Positions 1 through 7,178 of a DNA stretch of 64,000 nucleotides are shown here, piece after piece. Numbering within the stretch: position 1 is the first letter of the stretch; the number at the start of each line of letters is the position of its first letter. This DNA is from Phenylobacterium conjunctum (GTDB lineage Bacteria; Pseudomonadota; Alphaproteobacteria; Caulobacterales; Caulobacteraceae), in assembly GCF_042679085.1 (NCBI RefSeq), contig NZ_JBHTLQ010000005.1, forward strand, positions 83,685-147,684, read 5' to 3'. Under the pieces are notes generated by a model, which had not been told where the DNA came from, did no database searches, and saw only the letters and a program-made list of their open reading frames with translations. The position numbers were made by a program, and so were the translations under genes.

Positions 1-1041
1 CGTCTGGTCGTACAGGGTGAAGGACTGGTTGTTCCGGTAGCCGGTGATGCTGGACAGCCGGATGCCCTCGGCGATGTCCTTCTCGACCTTGCCGATGACA
101 TTGTAGGTCTCGTGCCGGGCGCCCTGCGGCGTCGGCGCGATGTCGCCCTTGAACAGCGGCCAGATCGGCAGGCTCTCGCGGACGTCCAGGTGGCCGCGCT
201 TGGCGGCGATCAGGGCGCGCGTGGTGGACCACGGCGTGAAGCTGGCCGGCAGGGTGGTGCTCTTCAGACCGACGCGGTTCACGCCGTCATTGCTGTCCTT
301 GGAGTAGTCGACGATCAGGTCGGCCGTCAGGTCGCTGCCTTGCGGGCGGTAGGACAGGTAGAGGCGGCCCTGGAGCGAATCCAGGTTCTCGACCTCGGTG
401 TTGTGCAGGATGTCCTTGGCGTAGCCGCCGCGGTTGATGGTCTGGAAGGCGAAGCGGGCGTTCAGGCTGTCGGTGATCGCGCCGTTCAGGAAGCCTTGGG
501 TCTGACGCAGATCGTAGTTGCCCAGCGTGACCGTGACCTTGCCAGAGCGTTCCGAGGTCGGGCTGTTGGAGATGATGTTGACCGCGCCGCCGGCGACGTT
601 CTTGCCGAGCAGCACGCCCTGCGGGCCGCGAACCACTTCCACCCGGGCGACGTCATAGAAGGCCGAGTTCAGGTTGCCGGAGCGGGCCACGAACACGTCG
701 TCCACAAAGGTCGAGACCGATTGGTCGGCGGTGGGCGAGCTGAGGCGGGTGTTCACGACGCCGCGGATGTTGATCTCGTTGGACTGCGGCGAGTTCGCCG
801 TGAACGAGATGCCCGTCATGTTGTGGGCGAGGTCCTCCAGGCTGAGGACCCGATCCTTCTGCAGGCTCGCGCCGGTGACGGCGGTGATGGCCAGAGGCGC
901 CTGCTGGACGTTCTCTTCCCGCTTCTGGGCGGTGACGATCAGCTCTTCGAGTTGGGTGTCGCCCGCGGCGGCCATGGCCGGCAGGGCGAGGGTCATGCCC
1001 GCGAGCAGGGCGATGACGGAAGTGGTGTGCTGAAGCTTCAA
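1..1041 (-). CDS. TonB-dependent receptor, N-terminal part (runs off left edge)
   Basis: Outer-membrane receptor for energised uptake of a large or hydrophobic substrate. The 347 visible codons show a signal peptide ending near AMAAAG, then EELIVTAQKREENVQ, which is typical of the receptors expanded in Caulobacterales and sphingomonads. The plug domain follows, with INIRG and the RVEVVRGPQGVLLGKN motif, and then the first barrel strands. The chosen start is TTG at 1041, preceded by an AGGGGG Shine-Dalgarno eight bases upstream; the first in-frame ATG lies inside the signal peptide and has no good site. The gene is divergent from the epoxide-hydrolase-like gene at 1486 and shares its 444-bp promoter gap. 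The barrel and C-terminus are outside the window, so the ligand is unknown; the neighbours suggest a substrate of the dioxygenase cluster. Confidence 0.9.
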   Translation of the reverse strand, partial: MKLQHTTSVIALLAGMTLALPAMAAAGDTQLEELIVTAQKREENVQQAPLAITAVTGASLQKDRVLSLEDLAHNMTGISFTANSPQSNEINIRGVVNTRLSSPTADQSVSTFVDDVFVARSGNLNSAFYDVARVEVVRGPQGVLLGKNVAGGAVNIISNSPTSERSGKVTVTLGNYDLRQTQGFLNGAITDSLNARFAFQTINRGGYAKDILHNTEVENLDSLQGRLYLSYRPQGSDLTADLIVDYSKDSNDGVNRVGLKSTTLPASFTPWSTTRALIAAKRGHLDVRESLPIWPLFKGDIAPTPQGARHETYNVIGKVEKDIAEGIRLSSITGYRNNQSFTLYDQT

Positions 1042-1292
1042 GTTGGTTTCCCCCTTTGGGTCGCCGTTCCGCGTCGGCTGGCCCGTCGTTGTGCGTCCGC
1101 GACGGCGGACGATGTGCGGCAGTTCGGAAAGAGGGTGAACGATTGCCGGAGCAAGGCTTGCATAAGGCCACTTGCCGATGAGCGTCTCCGACAGGTCGGC
1201 GCGCAGCTCGCAACCCATTCGGGCTCCGGGCGACAGCTTCCCCCCTTGGGTATTCTTTCTTCTATTCCTCCCAGCTTAGGTCAGGTTTTTTA

Positions 1293-1311
1293 GTCTCGTC
1301 AAGCAAGTCAC
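1293..1311 (-). promoter_or_regulatory. Cluster motif site 1 (candidate operator)
   Basis: On the minus strand the site reads GTGACTTGCTTGACGAGAC. It matches the consensus NNNACTTGCNNNACAAGAC derived from sites in the promoter gaps of this cluster. It lies about 250 bp upstream of the TonB receptor start. Confidence 0.5.
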
Positions 1312-1393
1312 CCCTGCCGTAAGCTCCCGGTCCGGTGTGGCGCGCGCAACCTGAGGGCGGCGCGGTCTGCTGGATTCGGGAGTTCGAGAAAGC

Positions 1394-1424
1394 ACTTGCC
1401 AACAGTCGGTACTGTTACGCAAGT
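1394..1424. promoter_or_regulatory. Nested inverted repeat containing cluster motif site 2
   Basis: The outer arms are ACTTGC (1394-1399) and GCAAGT (1419-1424). The inner arms are AACAGT (1401-1406) and ACTGTT (1411-1416), around the centre CGGT. The right half plus flank, read on the minus strand at 1427-1409, is TTAACTTGCGTAACAGTAC, a match to the cluster motif. The site ends about 60 bp before the ATG at 1486, a position suited to an operator over the core promoter. Confidence 0.6.
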
Positions 1425-1485
1425 TAATTCGGCGCGAGGCCCCCGCGGAGAGGCGGCCGATCACTTAGGGAAGGAATCGTCACCC

Positions 1486-1902
1486 ATGGCTGCAGCGCTG
1501 TCGGACGCCGAAAAGATCGCCAAGGGCCGTGAAATGGCCGAGGCCTGGAAGGCCATGGACTGGCGCAAGGTCGCCGACATGTTCACCCCCGACGGGGTGC
1601 TGCATTCGATGATGGTCGAGCCGGTGGTGGGCCGCGAGGCGGTCTACAAGCGCGTCTCCGGCCTCAGCGACGGCCTGGAATCGATCACTCTGAACCTGCG
1701 CAACCTCGGCGTGGTGGACGGGACCCTGTTCATGGAGCGGGTCGACGAGTTCGTGATCCGCGGCAAGGCGGGCTCGGCCCCGGTGGTCGGCGTGCTGGAG
1801 TTCGAGGGGCCGCTCATCAAGGTCTGGCGTGAGTACTACGACCGCGCACACCTGCTGAAGGCCATGGGCCTGGTGGAAGACTTCGACGCGAAGACCCGGT
1901 GA
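1486..1902 (+). CDS. Limonene-1,2-epoxide hydrolase-like (NTF2 fold) protein, cytoplasmic
   Basis: A 138-residue protein of the limonene-epoxide-hydrolase (LEH) family, which opens epoxides with a water molecule held by an Arg/Asp/Asp set plus Tyr and Asn. Arg85 and Asp87 in ERVD (Arg99 and Asp101 in Rhodococcus LEH) and Asp119 in WREYYD (Asp132) are present. The Tyr53 and Asn55 positions are Leu39 and Ser41, so hydrolase activity is uncertain. No signal peptide is visible. The start is the ATG after AGGGAAGGAA; a longer frame from 1396 has no ribosome site. The stop overlaps the next gene (TGATG), so the two are translationally coupled. The protein is a paralogue of the exported protein at 5335. 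Confidence 0.85.
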   Translation: MAAALSDAEKIAKGREMAEAWKAMDWRKVADMFTPDGVLHSMMVEPVVGREAVYKRVSGLSDGLESITLNLRNLGVVDGTLFMERVDEFVIRGKAGSAPVVGVLEFEGPLIKVWREYYDRAHLLKAMGLVEDFDAKTR

Positions 1903-2435
1903 TGCCCCCGACTGAGATCGACTCCGCTGAGCTTCAGGGCCTGCTAGACAAGCAGGCCATCAACGAGGTGCTGATGCGCTACAGCCGCGCGGTCGACCGT
2001 GGCGACGAGGCCCTCTTGCGCGCCTGCTACCACGACGACGCCGTCGAGGATCACGGCGGGTCCTTCCTGGGGGCGGCGAGCGACTACATCGCCGCCATCC
2101 TGCCGGCCCTGCACAGTGATCGGCTGATGACCCACACGGTCACCAATGTCCTGGTGGAGCTGGAGAGCCCGATCCTGGCGCGGTCGGAGTGCTACTACCT
2201 GTCCTTCGCCCGCTATCCGGCCGCCGAGCCGCCGTTCGAGACCCTGACCCTGGCGCGGGCCATCGACCGGATGGAGAAGCGGGACGGGGTCTGGCGCATC
2301 GCGCGGCGGACCCTGCGCTGGGAGTGGAACCGCGAGCAGCCCATCGCCGAGACCTGGGCCCGCGGCGGCATTGGCGATCCAGCCATCCTGCTGCATGGCG
2401 GCAAGATGCCGAACGATCCGCTTTACGACGCCTGA
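1902..2435 (+). CDS. SnoaL-like (SnoaL_4) domain protein
   Basis: A 177-residue NTF2-fold protein of the SnoaL_4 type (scytalone dehydratase, BaiE dehydratase and ring-dioxygenase beta-subunit relatives). The opening segment, with KQAINEVLMRYSRAVDRGD and then CYHDDAVEDHGG, is characteristic. Family members act as dehydratases, isomerases or small-ligand binders, so the exact reaction cannot be read from sequence. The start is the ATG in the TGATG overlap with the upstream gene; GTG at 1899 is possible. It presumably acts with the epoxide-hydrolase-like protein on the same intermediate. A perfect palindrome directly follows the stop. Confidence 0.8.
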   Translation: MPPTEIDSAELQGLLDKQAINEVLMRYSRAVDRGDEALLRACYHDDAVEDHGGSFLGAASDYIAAILPALHSDRLMTHTVTNVLVELESPILARSECYYLSFARYPAAEPPFETLTLARAIDRMEKRDGVWRIARRTLRWEWNREQPIAETWARGGIGDPAILLHGGKMPNDPLYDA

Positions 2436-2436
2436 A

Positions 2437-2462
2437 CCCTCTCCCCGCATGCGGGGAGAGGG
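2437..2462. repeat. 26-bp perfect palindrome between convergent genes
   Basis: The arm CCCTCTCCCCGCA and its exact reverse complement abut with no loop, just after the SnoaL_4 stop and before the end of the convergent gene. A degenerate relative lies at 53620-53646. It may be an interspersed extragenic palindrome that also terminates transcription; there is no T-run. Confidence 0.6.
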
Positions 2463-2480
2463 AGCGCTCCGGGCCCTTGT

Positions 2481-2867
2481 TCAGCGGCCGTGGGCGCGCA
2501 GTTGGGCCGACTTGGCGCTGTCGATGTACTCGTCCAGGCGGGTGATCACGCCGTTTTCCATCTTCACCACCACGCAGGCGTCCATGGCCCACTTGGTCCC
2601 GTCGGGGAGGGTGGCTTCCAGGACGTGCTGCTGCATGAAGCCGTCCGGCAGGGCCTCCAGGCGCAGGACCCGGTAGTTGCGGTCGGGCAGGGCGCGGATG
2701 AACCAGTCCAGCACCTTCATGTTCTGGTCGACGGTCTGCTCGATGCCGTCGTTGTTGTGCCAGAGCTTGGCGTCGGGGTGATAGCAGGCGCGCACCGTGG
2801 CGGTGTCGCCGGACTGGATGGCGCCGACGAACTTCTTAGCGAAGGCGATATAGTCTTGCGGGGTCAT
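2481..2867 (-). CDS. SnoaL-like (NTF2-fold) polyketide cyclase-type protein
   Basis: A 128-residue single-domain SnoaL/NTF2-like protein. FAKKFVGAIQSGD, then CYHPDAKLWHNNDG and the C-terminal IDSAKSAQLRAHGR, are typical of the small cytoplasmic members that act as isomerases, dehydratases or ligand binders. It is the last gene of a minus-strand operon with the dioxygenase (5179) and the SDR (3641); only 15 bases separate it from the SDR stop. It is the third of four NTF2-fold proteins in this cluster. The substrate is unknown. Confidence 0.8.
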   Translation of the reverse strand: MTPQDYIAFAKKFVGAIQSGDTATVRACYHPDAKLWHNNDGIEQTVDQNMKVLDWFIRALPDRNYRVLRLEALPDGFMQQHVLEATLPDGTKWAMDACVVVKMENGVITRLDEYIDSAKSAQLRAHGR

Positions 2868-2882
2868 GATCGGGCTCTCGCT

Positions 2883-3641
2883 TTAGCGGCCGGTAGTGAC
2901 GCGTTCGCCGGCCAGAGACCGGCGCATGGCCATTTCCAGGGCCTTGGGGTCGCGGGCCAGCTGGGCGCGCACATCAATGGCCATGAAGTCGGTATCGACC
3001 TCGCTGGCGCCCTTGCGGATGGCGTCCAGGCCGGCCTTGGCGATGGCCGAGGGCGGCTCCTTGTAGCCTTCCACATGGCTGGCCATGCGGGTGTCCACCG
3101 AGCCCACGACAAGGGCGGTGACCGAGGTGTTCTGCGGCGCGAGCTCGGCGCGGACGCAGGTGGTCATGGCGCGCCCGGCGAACTTGGAGGGCGAATAGCC
3201 ACCCATGCCCGGCACAGCGACAATGCCGCCGGCCGACAGGACGTTGGCGATGGCGCTCTTCGGATGCTTGGCCAGGATCGGGGCAAAGGCGCGGCACATG
3301 GACAGCGGCCCGAAATAGTTGGTCTCCATCTCCGCGCGGGCGAAGGAGAGGTCCGGCGCCTTCATCAGGGTCTGCATGGAGAACTGCCCGGCGTTGTTGA
3401 CCAGGATCGAAACGTCCTGGCAGCGGGCGGCCGCGGCCTCGATCTGCTCGGGCTTGGAGACGTCGAGCTCGACGGGGACGACCTTGTCGCCGAACTCGTC
3501 CACCAGGTGCTGGGCGTTTTCGACCTTGCGGCTCCCCACATAGACCTTGGCGGCGCCCGCCTCGATGAAGGCGCGCACGAAGGCCTCGCCGATGCCGCGG
3601 TTGCCGCCCGTGACCAGGGCCACGCTGTCCTTGATGTCCAT
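2883..3641 (-). CDS. Short-chain dehydrogenase/reductase (classical SDR)
   Basis: A 252-residue classical SDR that would oxidise an alcohol or reduce a carbonyl with NAD(P)H. Visible motifs are TGGNRGIG (cofactor loop, about residues 11-18), NNAG, the catalytic Ser in NVLSAGG, and YSPSK (Tyr and Lys of the active site). It lies between the dioxygenase and the small NTF2-like gene on the same strand, so it may process an aldehyde released by the oxygenase. A weak copy of the cluster motif lies 20 bp upstream (3661-3679), hinting at an additional internal promoter. Confidence 0.88.
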   Translation of the reverse strand: MDIKDSVALVTGGNRGIGEAFVRAFIEAGAAKVYVGSRKVENAQHLVDEFGDKVVPVELDVSKPEQIEAAAARCQDVSILVNNAGQFSMQTLMKAPDLSFARAEMETNYFGPLSMCRAFAPILAKHPKSAIANVLSAGGIVAVPGMGGYSPSKFAGRAMTTCVRAELAPQNTSVTALVVGSVDTRMASHVEGYKEPPSAIAKAGLDAIRKGASEVDTDFMAIDVRAQLARDPKALEMAMRRSLAGERVTTGR

Positions 3642-3660
3642 CTCGGACCTACTCCCTAAT

Positions 3661-3679
3661 ATGACTTCTCGTTCAATGC
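3661..3679 (-). promoter_or_regulatory. Weak cluster motif site 5
   Basis: On the minus strand the site reads ATGACTTCTCGTTCAATGC. It keeps ACTT and the spaced C/A/A/C positions of the cluster consensus but is the poorest of the five sites. It lies between the dioxygenase and SDR genes. Confidence 0.25.
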
Positions 3680-3694
3680 GTTGCGGGCTGGTGT

Positions 3695-5179
3695 TCAGCC
3701 CATCGGCGGCAAGACCCCGTCGCGAATGAAGGCCCGGTCGGCCCAGACGCTATGGGTGCCGCTGGAGATCTTGTGTGGCAGGGCGATGCGGACGACGGGG
3801 CCAGCCTCGAAGTTCTTGCAGTCCACCAGGATGCACTCCGACGTCCCGGCGTTCTCGTCGATGATGAAGCTGACCAGATAGCCGTCGTCCTCGTCCTTGG
3901 CGCCGATCCGCGGCACGAACGGGCTCTCGCTGGCGTAGCGGCCCTCGGGCAGCTGCAGCGACCAGGACTCCCCGGTCTTAAGGTCGTGCTTCACGAAGCC
4001 GTTGAACAGGAACCAGCCCGGCTTGGTGGTGGTGGAATAGGCGTAGCGGTAGGGGCGGCCGGCATAGCGCTGGTTGAACATCCCGAACTCCAGGATGCGG
4101 TCGTCCAGGTGCTGCTCGCGGGTCTCGCCGGTCTTCATGTTGAACCACCAGCGGTGCAGCTTGGGCCGGAAGCTGTGCTCGTCCACGAAGGCCATCATGT
4201 GCCCGAAGCCGTCCGGCGCGTCGGCCAGGGGCCGCGGCGTCGGGTTCTCCTGGAAGTAGGCGTCCATGACGATCTCGTCGCCGTCCTCATAGGCGTTGAG
4301 GAAGTGCAGGATGTAGGTCGGATCGGCCTCGAACCACTTGATGTCTTTGGTCTCGCCGCGGCGCGGGATCACCGCGAAGCGCGAGGGGATGCCTTTGTGA
4401 TGGCGCACGGCGTGGACGCCGCGCTTCAGCAGCTCCTCATCCCAGAACACCGGCAGGTCGTTCAGGATCGCGTAGTTGGCCGTGAACACCATGTCGTGAG
4501 GCAGGCGCGGGCCGGGCAGAGGGACCGGCACGTAGTGGACCAGCTTTCCGGTCTTATCGACGACGCCGTAGTGCATGTAGGGCGCGTGCTTGGAGTAGTT
4601 GAAGAACAGCAGCTCGCCCGTGGCCTCGTCGATCTTGGTGTGGGCCGAGACGCCGTCCAGCGGCCCCCAGCTGGCCACGCCGCCCTGCTCCAGGGTGTTC
4701 GGATCGAGCCAGTAGGCCTCGCCGCACTGGTAGAAGGTCGAGACGATCTTGCCGCCATGCACCACCACGTCGGTGGACGAGGAATCCTTCAGGCCACCAT
4801 GGGCGCCGAAGCCCGGGCGCAGGGAGACTTCGGGGCCGTCCATCAGTCCGCCCCAAAGGGACTGGCGGGCTTCCTGCTCGGCCTGGAAGCCGCGGGTGCG
4901 CACGAAGCGGTTGCGGTAGTCGGCCTTGCCGTTCTTGAAGTCGATCACGTGGATCATGCCGTCCCCATCAAACGGGTGATAGCGGCCGAGCGGCTGGTGG
5001 ATCTGGTTTTCGGTGTTGCGGACGTAGACGCCGTCGATGTCCGTCGGGATCTGGCCCTCGATCACGTCGAGATCCCAGGCGTCGACCTCCTCGTGCTGCG
5101 GCGTCCAGGCCCCGTTCAGATAGGGGTGGTTGCTGGGCTGCAGCGAGGACTGCACCAGGGGCAGACGCTCCATCTTCAT
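3695..5179 (-). CDS. Carotenoid cleavage / lignostilbene-type dioxygenase
   Basis: A 494-residue member of the RPE65 / carotenoid oxygenase family, non-haem iron enzymes that split an internal alkene into two carbonyls (apocarotenoids, stilbenoids, isoeugenol-like compounds). The four iron-binding His are visible at about His180 (VSAH), His228 (LPHD), His292 (ILHF) and His476 (SGTH). The diagnostic HPFDGDGMIH occurs near residue 68, and the length is normal. No signal peptide is seen, so it is probably cytoplasmic. It heads a minus-strand operon with the SDR and an NTF2-like gene and is divergent from the exported epoxide-hydrolase-like gene. Whether the substrate is a stilbene, phenylpropene or terpenoid cannot be told. 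Confidence 0.92.
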   Translation of the reverse strand: MKMERLPLVQSSLQPSNHPYLNGAWTPQHEEVDAWDLDVIEGQIPTDIDGVYVRNTENQIHQPLGRYHPFDGDGMIHVIDFKNGKADYRNRFVRTRGFQAEQEARQSLWGGLMDGPEVSLRPGFGAHGGLKDSSSTDVVVHGGKIVSTFYQCGEAYWLDPNTLEQGGVASWGPLDGVSAHTKIDEATGELLFFNYSKHAPYMHYGVVDKTGKLVHYVPVPLPGPRLPHDMVFTANYAILNDLPVFWDEELLKRGVHAVRHHKGIPSRFAVIPRRGETKDIKWFEADPTYILHFLNAYEDGDEIVMDAYFQENPTPRPLADAPDGFGHMMAFVDEHSFRPKLHRWWFNMKTGETREQHLDDRILEFGMFNQRYAGRPYRYAYSTTTKPGWFLFNGFVKHDLKTGESWSLQLPEGRYASESPFVPRIGAKDEDDGYLVSFIIDENAGTSECILVDCKNFEAGPVVRIALPHKISSGTHSVWADRAFIRDGVLPPMG

Positions 5180-5248
5180 GGGGGCTCTCCGAATCTCACA
5201 CGCGGGCCGCCATCATGAAGGCGCCCTTGAACTGAACCTAGCAGCATG

Positions 5249-5267
5249 GTCTTGTTGTGCAAGTGAC
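5249..5267 (-). promoter_or_regulatory. Cluster motif site 3 (candidate operator)
   Basis: On the minus strand the site reads GTCACTTGCACAACAAGAC, the best match to the consensus. Its core is the dyad CTTG-N5-CAAG. It sits midway between the dioxygenase start (5179) and the divergent gene at 5335, about 70 bp from each. Confidence 0.55.
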
Positions 5268-5334
5268 TGGATCGGCGTCAGGGCGAATTCCCGCCCGGGC
5301 GAGACGAAATCCGGCCTGCTTTCGGAGGACGACC

Positions 5335-5793
5335 ATGAACAGGTTTGCGGGCGCAATCGCCCTGGCGCTCACCCTTGCGATCTCGGCGCCGGCCAAGGCC
5401 GCGGACACCGACGCCAGCCGCATCGCGGTGGCCAAGGAGATGATCGCCGCCTGGAAGGCCGCGGACTGGAAAAAGGTCGGAGACCTGTTCGCCGAGAACG
5501 GCGTCCTGCGCTCGATGATGCTGCCGGAGTCCACCGTGGGTCGCCAGGCGATCTATGAGCGCATCGCCGCCCTGGGCAAGGGCGCGCCGGGCGGTGTGAC
5601 CCTGGACGTTGTCCACATGGGCGTCATCGACGGCCAGGTGTTCATCGAGCGCGTCGACCGCTTCGTCTACAACGGCAAGCCGGGCGCGGTGCCGGTGGTG
5701 GGCGTGCTGGATATCCGGGACGGCAAGGTCCAGGAGTGGCGCGAATACTATGACCGCGCCGAGCTTCTGAAGGCCCTCGGGGCCGGCGGCTAA
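5335..5793 (+). CDS. Exported limonene-epoxide-hydrolase-like (NTF2 fold) protein
   Basis: A 152-residue LEH-family protein and close paralogue of the protein at 1486, but with an added signal peptide ending near AKAADT, which predicts a periplasmic location. Arg106 and Asp108 in IERVD and Asp140 in WREYYD match the LEH Arg/Asp/Asp set. The positions of the LEH water-holding Tyr and Asn are Leu58 and Ser60, as in the paralogue. The start follows a strong GGAGGA. It is divergent from the dioxygenase, and its end overlaps the convergent thiolase by four bases. A periplasmic LEH-type protein next to a TonB receptor suggests action on, or binding of, an incoming substrate. Confidence 0.85.
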   Translation: MNRFAGAIALALTLAISAPAKAADTDASRIAVAKEMIAAWKAADWKKVGDLFAENGVLRSMMLPESTVGRQAIYERIAALGKGAPGGVTLDVVHMGVIDGQVFIERVDRFVYNGKPGAVPVVGVLDIRDGKVQEWREYYDRAELLKALGAGG

Positions 5794-6995
5794 ACGCGCT
5801 CGAACACCATGGCGGCGCCGACCCCGACGCCGCCCGTCGCCGAGACTACGCCGGTCTCGGCGTCCAGCTGGGCCATGTCGTCCAAGAGGCTGGTGGCCAG
5901 CACAGCGCCGGTGGCGCCCATTGGGTGCCCCATGGCCAGGTGGCCGCCATTGGGGTTCACCCGGGCCGGATCCAGGCCGTAGCGCTTGTCGAACAGGGCG
6001 GCGACGGCGGCGAAGGCCTCCATGAACTCCACCGCGCCGATCTGCGAGAGGCTCAGCCCCGCGCGGGCCAGGGCCCGTTCCAGGGCGGTGAAGCCGGCGG
6101 TCAGCTGTAGGACGTGATCATCGGCGGCCTCGGCGACACTGCGAATGCGGGCGACCGGCTTCAGGCCCAGCCGCTTGCCGGCGGCTTCCGAGCCCACCAG
6201 CAACAGAGCCGCGCCATCGGCGATGGGCGGGCAGTGGGCCACTGTGTGCACGTGCTTGACCTCGCCGAAGCCCGGCTTGTGCGACAACAGGATCTCGTCG
6301 AAGCCCTGCGCGCCGGCCTGGGCGAAGACCGGGCCGAGACGGGCCAGGGTCGCGCCGTCGCCGAAGTCGCGGACATTCTCGTCCCGGTCCAGGGCGATGG
6401 AACCGTCGGCGGCCTTCACCGGGATTACTCGGCCGGCATAGCGCCCTGCGTCCCAGGCCTCGGCGGCCCGGCGGTGCGAGCGCAGGGTGACCGCGTCGAG
6501 GTCGGCTCGCGACAGGCCTTCCTGGGTCGCCACAAGGTCGGCGCCCAGCCCCGGCGGGGCCCAGCCCATCGGTCCGGCGATCTGCATATCGCTGTAGTAG
6601 TCGGCGTTGTCGGTCATGAAGGCGACCTGGGACATGCTCTCCACGCCGCCGGCCAGGGCCAGTTCCGCTTCGCCGGTGGCGACGCGCCGCGCGGCGTCGG
6701 CCAGGGCGTTCAGTCCCGAGACGCAGAAATTGTTGATCGTCACCGCCGGCAGGCTGTCTGGCAGGCCGGCCTGAACCCGCGCGGCCAGGGCGATGTGTCC
6801 CCCCTGGCGGCCCACCTGGGTGACGCAGCCCAGGGTCAGGTGCTCGGCGGCCCTGACGGCGTCGGGCCCGTTGCGTTCGGCCAGGGCGTCGGCCAGCTGG
6901 GCCACCAGGCGCGCCGGCGTCACACCCGCCAGCGACCCGTCGGGACGGCCCTTGCCGCGCGGCGTGCGCACCGCATCGTAGATGTAGACCGACAT
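5790..6995 (-). CDS. Thiolase-family protein (acetyl-CoA acyltransferase-like)
   Basis: A 401-residue thiolase. The acyl-accepting Cys91 (NNFCVSGLNAL) and His357 (GGHLAMGHPMG) are in place. The usual second cysteine near the C-terminus (C-x-x-G-G-x-G) is Ser385 in the segment SATGGVGVG, so the acid/base step is unusual. The start MSVYIYDAVRTP matches the thiolase N-terminus and follows GGGGAGAG; a longer frame to 7160 is not needed. It could shorten an acyl-CoA derived from the cleavage products. A cluster motif lies 44 bp upstream. Confidence 0.88.
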   Translation of the reverse strand: MSVYIYDAVRTPRGKGRPDGSLAGVTPARLVAQLADALAERNGPDAVRAAEHLTLGCVTQVGRQGGHIALAARVQAGLPDSLPAVTINNFCVSGLNALADAARRVATGEAELALAGGVESMSQVAFMTDNADYYSDMQIAGPMGWAPPGLGADLVATQEGLSRADLDAVTLRSHRRAAEAWDAGRYAGRVIPVKAADGSIALDRDENVRDFGDGATLARLGPVFAQAGAQGFDEILLSHKPGFGEVKHVHTVAHCPPIADGAALLLVGSEAAGKRLGLKPVARIRSVAEAADDHVLQLTAGFTALERALARAGLSLSQIGAVEFMEAFAAVAALFDKRYGLDPARVNPNGGHLAMGHPMGATGAVLATSLLDDMAQLDAETGVVSATGGVGVGAAMVFERV

Positions 6996-7038
6996 CGCGA
7001 GACTCTCCCCAGGCGCGCCCCGTCCCGGACGCTGGTGG

Positions 7039-7057
7039 GTCTTGTAAACGAAGTCGA
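7039..7057 (-). promoter_or_regulatory. Cluster motif site 4 (candidate operator)
   Basis: On the minus strand the site reads TCGACTTCGTTTACAAGAC. It keeps ACTT and the full ACAAGAC half of the consensus. It lies in the gap between the thiolase (44 bp from its start) and the tandem TetR gene, where autoregulation could occur. Confidence 0.45.
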
Positions 7058-7178
7058 TCCTGATTGGCGAGGGGACGACTTCGCGTAAGGACAGGCTTCG
7101 ACTTGCGATCATCCGCCCGGTCCATAAGATCAGGCCACCGCACGGCGCATCAGAACGCATGGCGGACCAGGGAGCCCG

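Larger units (their letters stand above)
1042..1485. other. 444-bp divergent intergenic region with two cluster-motif sites
   Basis: I see no convincing gene here. The gap separates the TonB receptor (minus) from the first epoxide-hydrolase-like gene (plus). It contains two copies of the 19-bp motif shared by promoters of this cluster, at 1293-1311 and 1409-1427. The second sits in a nested inverted repeat (1394-1424). A Shine-Dalgarno AGGGAAGGAA at about 1467-1476 serves the gene at 1486. Confidence 0.6.
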
